Positions 58,408 through 64,000 of a DNA stretch of 64,000 nucleotides are shown piece by piece. A program made the position numbers and the translations under genes. This DNA comes from Cronobacter turicensis z3032 (lineage in GTDB: Bacteria > Pseudomonadota > Gammaproteobacteria > Enterobacterales > Enterobacteriaceae). The stretch covers positions 624,074 through 688,073 of the forward strand of contig FN543093.2 of the NCBI GenBank assembly GCA_000027065.2, read 5' to 3'. The notes beneath the pieces are model-generated. The model searched no databases. It was not told where the DNA came from and saw only the letters and a program-made list of their open reading frames with translations. Each line of letters opens with the position of its first letter. Position 1 is the first letter of the stretch.

Positions 58408-59697
58408 ATGAAACTTTATAATCTGAAAGATCATAACGAACAGGTCAGCTTTGCGCAGGCCGTCACGCAGGGACTGGGGAAAAATCAGGGGCTCTTTTTC
58501 CCGCACGATTTACCAGAATTCAGTCTGACTGAAATCGATGAAATGCTGGAGATGGATTTTGTCTCCCGCAGCAGCAAAATTCTTTCGGCCTATATCGGCG
58601 ATGAAATCCCGGCGGACACGCTGCGTCAGCGCGTGGAAAAGGCGTTTACCTTCCCGGCGCCGGTAAGCCAGGTGGCGGAAGATATCGGCTGTCTGGAGCT
58701 GTTCCACGGCCCGACCCTGGCGTTTAAAGATTTCGGCGGCCGTTTTATGGCGCAGATGCTGACGCAAATCAGCGGCGATAAACCAGTGACCATTCTGACC
58801 GCGACGTCCGGCGACACGGGGGCGGCAGTGGCCCACGCGTTTTATGGTCTGAAAAACGTGCAGGTGGTTATCCTCTATCCGCGCGGCAAAATCAGCCCGC
58901 TGCAGGAAAAACTGTTCTGTACGCTCGGCGGCAATATCGAAACGGTCGCCATCGACGGCGATTTCGACGCCTGCCAGGCGCTGGTGAAACAGGCGTTTGA
59001 TGACGAAGAGCTGAAAACGAAACTTGGCCTTAACTCCGCTAACTCCATTAATATCAGCCGCCTGCTGGCGCAGATTTGCTACTACTTTGAAGCTGTCGCG
59101 CAACTGCCGCAGGAGGCCCGCAATCAACTGGTGGTATCGGTGCCGAGCGGCAACTTTGGCGACCTGACCGCCGGGCTGCTGGCGAAATCCGCCGGGCTGC
59201 CGGTGAAGCGTTTCATCGCCGCGACGAACGCCAACGATACGGTGCCGCGTTTCCTGCAGCATGGCGAATGGCTGCCGAATGCGACGGTGGCGACGCTCTC
59301 GAACGCGATGGATGTGTCACAGCCGAACAACTGGCCGCGCGTGGAAGAACTCTTCCGCCGTAAAATCTGGCGTCTGAACGAGCTGGGTGTTGCGACCATC
59401 GACGATGAAATCACGAAGGCGACCATGCGCGAACTGCGCGAGCTGGGGTATTTGTCGGAGCCGCACGCGGCGGTGGCTTACCGCGCGCTGCGCGATCAGC
59501 TGCGCCCTGGCGAGTACGGTCTGTTTCTCGGCACCGCGCATCCGGCGAAATTCAAAGAGAGCGTGGAAGAGGTGCTTGGTGAAACGCTGGAACTCCCGGC
59601 GGAGCTTGCCGAACGTGTCGATCTGCCGCTGCTGTCGCATTCGTTGCCGGCGGATTTCGCCGCGCTGCGCGAGTTTATGATGAGCAAAGCGCCGTAA
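58408..59697 (+). CDS. thrC: Threonine synthase
   Basis: The 429-residue PLP enzyme converts O-phosphohomoserine to threonine. The PLP lysine is in GPTLAFKDFGGRFMA, with phosphate-binding TATSGDTGAAVAHAF and the substrate region VPSGNFGDL. Length equals E. coli ThrC (428). Last gene of the operon; a strong terminator follows. Confidence 0.98.
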   Translation: MKLYNLKDHNEQVSFAQAVTQGLGKNQGLFFPHDLPEFSLTEIDEMLEMDFVSRSSKILSAYIGDEIPADTLRQRVEKAFTFPAPVSQVAEDIGCLELFHGPTLAFKDFGGRFMAQMLTQISGDKPVTILTATSGDTGAAVAHAFYGLKNVQVVILYPRGKISPLQEKLFCTLGGNIETVAIDGDFDACQALVKQAFDDEELKTKLGLNSANSINISRLLAQICYYFEAVAQLPQEARNQLVVSVPSGNFGDLTAGLLAKSAGLPVKRFIAATNANDTVPRFLQHGEWLPNATVATLSNAMDVSQPNNWPRVEELFRRKIWRLNELGVATIDDEITKATMRELRELGYLSEPHAAVAYRALRDQLRPGEYGLFLGTAHPAKFKESVEEVLGETLELPAELAERVDLPLLSHSLPADFAALREFMMSKAP

Positions 59698-59720
59698 GCG
59701 GCGCCTGCGACATGATGAGA

Positions 59721-59753
59721 AAAGCCGCCTGACTCGCAGGCGGCTTTTTTATT
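59721..59753. terminator. thr operon terminator, shared with yaaA
   Basis: AAAGCCGCCTG (59721-59731) and CAGGCGGCTTT (59737-59747) with loop ACTCG, followed by TTT; the A tract on the other side allows use by convergent yaaA. Confidence 0.9.
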
Positions 59754-60522
59754 GCTCGTGGCGCTTAAACACCAGTTCGTTACGGCCTGAGGCCGCTTCA
59801 TCAAAGAAGTAACCTTCGCTGTCGAACGCCGTGAGCTGTTCGGGGGTCGTCAGGCGATGTTCAATGATGTAACGGCTCATCAGGCCGCGCGCTTTTTTGG
59901 CGTAGAAGCTGATGATTTTAAACTTGCCGTTCTTCTCATCGAGAAACACTGGCTTGATGATTTCCGCATTGAGTTTTGCGGGCTTCACCGCTTTGAAGTA
60001 TTCATCCGACGCCAGATTCACCACCACATTATCGCCCTGGGCGGCGATCGCCTCGTTGAGTTTTTGGGTGATCGTCTCGCCCCAGAAGGTATAGAGATCG
60101 TTGCCCTTCGGGTTGGCAAGGCGCGTGCCCATCTCCAGACGGTATGGCTGCATCAGATCGAGCGGGCGCAGCACGCCGTAAAGCCCGGAGAGCATCCGCA
60201 GATGCTGCTGAGCGAAATCGAAATCCGCGTCGCTGAAGGTTTCCGCCTGAAGGCCGGTATAGACGTCGCCTTTAAACGCCAGAATCGCCTGACGGGCGTT
60301 ATCCGGCGTGAAATCCGGCTGCCAGTCGTTAAAACGGGTGGCGTTCAGCGACGCCAGCTTGCTGCTGATGCTCATGAGAGAAGCTATCTCTTCGTCGGTT
60401 AAGCGGCGAGCGACATCAATCAACTGCTGCGCCTGATCGAGCAGTTCAGGCTGCGTGAAACGCGTTGTAGCAAGCGGGCTCTGGTAATCCAGCGTCTTGG
60501 CGGGGGAAATAAGAATCAGCAT
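59749..60522 (-). CDS. yaaA: Peroxide stress protein YaaA
   Basis: The 257-residue DUF328/UPF0246 protein ([55 protein letters not shown]) lowers intracellular free iron and protects DNA during hydrogen peroxide stress. In E. coli it is in the OxyR regulon; the OxyR site was not located here. Length is one residue short of E. coli. Convergent with thrC. Confidence 0.96.
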   Translation of the reverse strand: MLILISPAKTLDYQSPLATTRFTQPELLDQAQQLIDVARRLTDEEIASLMSISSKLASLNATRFNDWQPDFTPDNARQAILAFKGDVYTGLQAETFSDADFDFAQQHLRMLSGLYGVLRPLDLMQPYRLEMGTRLANPKGNDLYTFWGETITQKLNEAIAAQGDNVVVNLASDEYFKAVKPAKLNAEIIKPVFLDEKNGKFKIISFYAKKARGLMSRYIIEHRLTTPEQLTAFDSEGYFFDEAASGRNELVFKRHEQ

Positions 60523-60600
60523 GACGTTTCCTTTCTTCGTTTTCCCGGAACTCTACCAAAGAACGCCGCAAAGTGAACCAATGGCTGCGATTGAAGAGGT

Positions 60601-62025
60601 TTACTCCAGCGGCGCGCTGCGCCAGACCTCCGGTTCTACCTGACGCGCGATCTCCGGGTAGCGGTCTGAGTTAAACACCGGCTTCAGCCCCAGCCTGCGC
60701 TGGCGCAGGTAGTCGTCGGCAATACACTTCACCACGGGCGAGAGCAGCAAAATAGCGGTGAGATTCATGACCGCCATTAACGCCATCGCCACTTCGGCCA
60801 CCTGGCGCAGCAGTTGAAGGTTCAGGAACGGCCCGGCGAAGACCATCGCCATGACCGCGGCGCGCAGCAGCCAGCGGTAAGGGGGCGTGTAACGGCGCAG
60901 AAACACCAGATTGTTTTCGGCGTAGGCGTAATTCGCGACGATAGAGATAAACGCGAAGAGCACAATCACACCCGCCACCAGATCTTTCGCCCAGGGGCCC
61001 GCGAGCAGGCCCAGCGATTCGCGCGCCAGTATCAGCCCATCGGTCGCTTTCGGGGAAGGGTTCGCCAGCAGCACAATAAACGCGGTAGACGAACAGATAA
61101 CCAGCGTGTCGACAAAGACGCCAATCATCTGCACGATGCCCTGCGCGGCCGGGTGGGGCGGCCAGGACGTGGCTGCTGCGGCCGCGTTAGGCGACGCGCC
61201 CATGCCCGCTTCGTTGGAGAACATGCCGCGCTGAAAACCGCTGGTGAGCGCCTGGCTTATCGTCCAGGCCACGGCCCCGGAGGCCGCCTCATGCCAGCCA
61301 AAGGCGCTGCGAACAATGAGCCACAGGATCTCGGGCAGCGCAGAAATATGCATCACCATCACCACCAGCGCCGTGATAACCCAGATGCCCGCAATCGGCG
61401 GCACCGCAAAGCGCATCAGGCGCGCCACGCGGTTAAAGCCGAGCATTAGCATCGGCAGCAGGCACAAGGCCAGCAGCCCACTGCTGGTAAATACCGGGAG
61501 GGTGAGCGCGTTACTGAGCGCTTTTGAGAGCGCGCCTGCCTGGGCGGCGTTAAAGAGAAGTCCGAAAGTGAAGATTAAAAACAGCGAAAACAGCACGCCC
61601 ATCCAGCGCATGCCAAGCCCGCGCTCCATATACCAGGCCGGGCCGCCGCGGAAGTAGCCGTCTCGGTCGCGCCCTTTATAGAGCTGGCCCAGCGCGTTTT
61701 CGGCAAAGGATGTCGCCATACCGATAAGGCCGGCGACCCACATCCAGAATACCGCGCCTGGCCCGCCGCTGATGATGGCGAACGCGACGCCCGCGATATT
61801 GCCGCTGCCCACGCGCGCGGCGATGCTGGTGCAGAGCGCTTCAAACGCCGTCAGCCCGCTGCCGGAGGGGCGCAGGCTGCGGCTTAACGCGCGCGGAAAA
61901 TAGCGCAGGTAGCGGAACTGAATAAACCGCGTGCGCCAGGAAAACCAGAGGCCTGCGCCTGCGAGCAGGTACAGCATGGCCGATTCCCATAATATTTCGC
62001 TGATAAATAGAAGAAAATCTGACAT
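60601..62025 (-). CDS. yaaJ: Alanine/glycine:cation symporter YaaJ
   Basis: The 474-residue AGCS transporter has about ten to eleven hydrophobic helices with family motifs TSIAARVGSGNIAGVAFAI, the GAVFWMWVAGLIGMATSFAEN segment and SNEAGMGASPNAAA. It probably imports alanine or glycine with sodium. It sits between yaaA and talB, as in E. coli, and is divergent from talB. Confidence 0.95.
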   Translation of the reverse strand: MSDFLLFISEILWESAMLYLLAGAGLWFSWRTRFIQFRYLRYFPRALSRSLRPSGSGLTAFEALCTSIAARVGSGNIAGVAFAIISGGPGAVFWMWVAGLIGMATSFAENALGQLYKGRDRDGYFRGGPAWYMERGLGMRWMGVLFSLFLIFTFGLLFNAAQAGALSKALSNALTLPVFTSSGLLALCLLPMLMLGFNRVARLMRFAVPPIAGIWVITALVVMVMHISALPEILWLIVRSAFGWHEAASGAVAWTISQALTSGFQRGMFSNEAGMGASPNAAAAATSWPPHPAAQGIVQMIGVFVDTLVICSSTAFIVLLANPSPKATDGLILARESLGLLAGPWAKDLVAGVIVLFAFISIVANYAYAENNLVFLRRYTPPYRWLLRAAVMAMVFAGPFLNLQLLRQVAEVAMALMAVMNLTAILLLSPVVKCIADDYLRQRRLGLKPVFNSDRYPEIARQVEPEVWRSAPLE

Positions 62026-62230
62026 GCCTGCTCCCCCTGGCGCTGCTCTGCTTTCCGCGTGTGGCCAACGTCGCCGACACGCCTTCCCTGAAACAGCAGA
62101 GCCTGAAATAAAAGCAGTTTATCACATGGCGACGACGCGATTGCCCCGGTTGCGCTCGAAAAGTCTCGTGTTATCATCACCGCAAACCGATTACCTTCCC
62201 TGACACGTAGTTCAAAAGAGAAACACTATC

Positions 62231-63184
62231 ATGACGGATAAATTGACCTCCCTTCGTCAGTTCACAACCGTGGTTGCTGACACTGGAGATATCGCGGCAA
62301 TGAAGCTGTACCAGCCGCAGGATGCCACGACTAACCCTTCTCTGATCCTTAACGCCGCGCAGATCCCTGAATACCGCAAACTGATTGACGACGCGGTGAC
62401 CTGGGCGAAAAGCCAGAGCAGCGATCGTGCGCAGCAGGTTGTGGACGCCACCGACAAACTGGCGGTGAATATCGGTCTGGAAATTCTGAAGCTTATCCCT
62501 GGCCGTATCTCTACCGAAGTGGACGCACGTCTGTCCTATGACACCGAAGGCAGCATCGCCAAAGCCAAGCGTCTGATCAAACTCTACAACGACGCTGGTA
62601 TCGGCAACGATCGCATCCTGATCAAACTGGCTTCCACCTGGCAGGGCATCCGCGCGGCGGAACAGCTGGAAAAAGAAGGCATCAACTGTAACCTGACGCT
62701 GCTGTTCTCCTTCGCGCAGGCGCGTGCGTGCGCAGAAGCGGGCGTGTATCTGATCTCCCCGTTCGTGGGCCGTATCCTCGACTGGTACAAAGCCAACACG
62801 GACAAGAAAGAGTACGCGCCGCAGGAAGATCCGGGCGTGGTTTCCGTGACGGAAATCTACGAGTACTACAAACAGCACGGCTATGAAACCGTCGTGATGG
62901 GCGCAAGCTTCCGTAACGTCGGCGAAATTCTTGAGCTGGCGGGCTGCGACCGTCTGACCATCGCGCCTGCGCTGCTGAAAGAACTGGCGGAAAGCGAAGG
63001 TGCCGTTGAGCGCAAACTGGCTTTCAACGGCGACGTGAAAGCGCGCCCGGCGCGTCTGACCGAATCCCAGTTCTTCTGGGAGCACAACCAGGATCCGATG
63101 GCGGTGGACAAACTGGCGGACGGTATCCGCAAGTTCGCCATTGACCAGGAAAAACTGGAAAAAATGGTCGAAGAGCTGCTGTAA
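62231..63184 (+). CDS. talB: Transaldolase B
   Basis: The 317-residue enzyme of the pentose phosphate pathway transfers dihydroxyacetone units. The Schiff-base lysine lies in [20 protein letters not shown] (Lys132), with Asp17 in [12 protein letters not shown]. The phosphate-binding ASFRNVGEI and C-terminal [16 protein letters not shown] are as in E. coli. An intrinsic terminator-like hairpin follows. Confidence 0.98.
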   Translation: MTDKLTSLRQFTTVVADTGDIAAMKLYQPQDATTNPSLILNAAQIPEYRKLIDDAVTWAKSQSSDRAQQVVDATDKLAVNIGLEILKLIPGRISTEVDARLSYDTEGSIAKAKRLIKLYNDAGIGNDRILIKLASTWQGIRAAEQLEKEGINCNLTLLFSFAQARACAEAGVYLISPFVGRILDWYKANTDKKEYAPQEDPGVVSVTEIYEYYKQHGYETVVMGASFRNVGEILELAGCDRLTIAPALLKELAESEGAVERKLAFNGDVKARPARLTESQFFWEHNQDPMAVDKLADGIRKFAIDQEKLEKMVEELL

Positions 63185-63190
63185 TCCCCC

Positions 63191-63219
63191 CGTGGCCGGT
63201 TTCGCCGGCCACGTTTCTT
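63191..63219 (+). terminator. talB terminator
   Basis: CGTGGCCGG (63191-63199) pairs with CCGGCCACG (63205-63213) around TTTCG, followed by TTTCTT. Confidence 0.75.
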
Positions 63220-63292
63220 GCGTTCTCTCCCTGTCTGCAAACCCCGCTGGCGTGTATCATTTCGCAAAACCGCACTGATTTTCGGAAATGAT

Positions 63293-63880
63293 ATGGATAC
63301 GTTACGCATAGGCTTAGTTTCAGTTTCTGACCGCGCTTCCAGCGGCGTTTATCAGGATAAAGGCATTCCCGCACTCGAAGCGTGGCTGGCGCAGGCGCTG
63401 GCGACCCCGTTTGTGCTGGAGACCCGTCTGGTGCCTGACGAACAACCGCTTATTGAACAAACGCTCTGTGAACTGGTGGATGAAATGGGCTGTCATCTGG
63501 TGCTGACCACCGGCGGCACCGGCCCTGCGCGTCGCGATGTGACGCCGGACGCCACACTCGCCATCGCCGATCGCGAAATGCCGGGCTTCGGTGAGCAGAT
63601 GCGCCAGATAAGCCTCAACTTTGTGCCGACGGCGATTTTGTCGCGCCAGGTGGGCGTGATACGTAAGCAGGCATTAATCCTTAACCTGCCGGGCCAGCCC
63701 AAATCCATACAGGAAACGCTCGAAGGGCTGAAAGATGAACAGGGTAAGGTCAAAGTGGCAGGAATATTTGCCAGCGTGCCGTACTGCATCCAGCTGCTGG
63801 ATGGCCCATATATTGAGACGAATGCGAATGTAGTAGCGGCATTTCGTCCCAAAAGCGCAATTCGCGATGTAAAAAACTGA
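63293..63880 (+). CDS. mog: Molybdopterin adenylyltransferase Mog
   Basis: The 195-residue enzyme activates molybdopterin with ATP before molybdenum insertion by MoeA. It shows the MoaB/Mog motif LTTGGTGPARRDVTPDAT and catalytic aspartate region, and ends FRPKSAIRDVKN, matching E. coli in length. ATG 63293 (MDTLRIGLVSVSDRASSG) is the start; a 25-residue in-frame extension overlaps the talB terminator region and is not used. No satP-like gene is visible in the last 120 bases. Confidence 0.96.
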   Translation: MDTLRIGLVSVSDRASSGVYQDKGIPALEAWLAQALATPFVLETRLVPDEQPLIEQTLCELVDEMGCHLVLTTGGTGPARRDVTPDATLAIADREMPGFGEQMRQISLNFVPTAILSRQVGVIRKQALILNLPGQPKSIQETLEGLKDEQGKVKVAGIFASVPYCIQLLDGPYIETNANVVAAFRPKSAIRDVKN

Positions 63881-64000
63881 TTATTTGCTTTTGCTGGCAT
63901 AAAGGTCGCTTGAGGGTGGCGTGGCGGTGATTTAACGTTATAGTCACTTTTAGTTTACGTTTTTGCAGTAAGCTAATTCACGCCAACCTCTTTACAAACG

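Noticed and set aside
63881..64000. Start of the gene after mog
   Set aside because: No convincing start codon, ribosome site or family motif in the final 120 bases.

Overview
The window is enterobacterial chromosome. Gene order from bglJ and fhuF through leuQPV, rsmC, prfC, osmY, deoCABD, serB-radA-nadR, ettA, slt, trpR, rob, creABCD, arcA, thrLABC and talB to mog follows the Escherichia coli origin-distal/thr region almost gene for gene. Proteins are close to E. coli but not identical, base composition is GC-rich outside the capsule locus, and a group 2 type capsule locus sits between nadR and ettA. That combination suggests Cronobacter or a close relative (Franconibacter, Siccibacter, Enterobacter). 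The genus is an inference; no 16S gene is present.

Layout. 1-5.7 kb: a 5'-truncated bglJ, a YbaK-domain protein, an orphan PTS IIC permease behind tandem LacI-type operators, the Fur-regulated fhuF and yjjZ with a membrane diguanylate cyclase between them, and three tRNA-Leu(CAG) genes. 5.7-13.5 kb: rsmC, holD-rimI-yjjG, prfC, osmY, ytjA, yjjU-yjjV. 13.5-19.5 kb: a CNT nucleoside transporter placed directly before deoCABD, so uptake and catabolism of nucleosides are adjacent; a DeoR operator and CRP-like site precede deoC. 19.5-25.4 kb: lplA, ytjB, serB, radA, nadR, with clusters of a 29-bp palindromic intergenic repeat. 25.4-27.5 kb: an accessory oxidoreductase and a divergent LysR regulator.

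27.5-41.9 kb is the main accessory region, a capsule (K-antigen) locus. Transporter genes kpsMT and three serotype genes run rightward: a Stealth-type sugar-phosphate transferase, a three-part polymerase (GT2, TagF-like, TPR-like C-terminus) and an alpha/beta-hydrolase-fold protein. They are AT-rich and preceded by an RfaH/ops-like element. kpsEDCS run leftward to meet them. Together they predict a phosphodiester-linked, teichoic-acid-like capsule, possibly acylated, assembled on a poly-Kdo lipid anchor and exported by the ABC-2 route.

42-64 kb returns to conserved backbone: ettA, slt, trpR, yjjX, gpmB, rob, creABCD (with a cre tag before creD), arcA, a degenerate yjjY frame, yjtD, the thr operon with leader and attenuator, yaaA, yaaJ, talB and mog. 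No phage, insertion sequence, CRISPR array or rRNA gene was seen.
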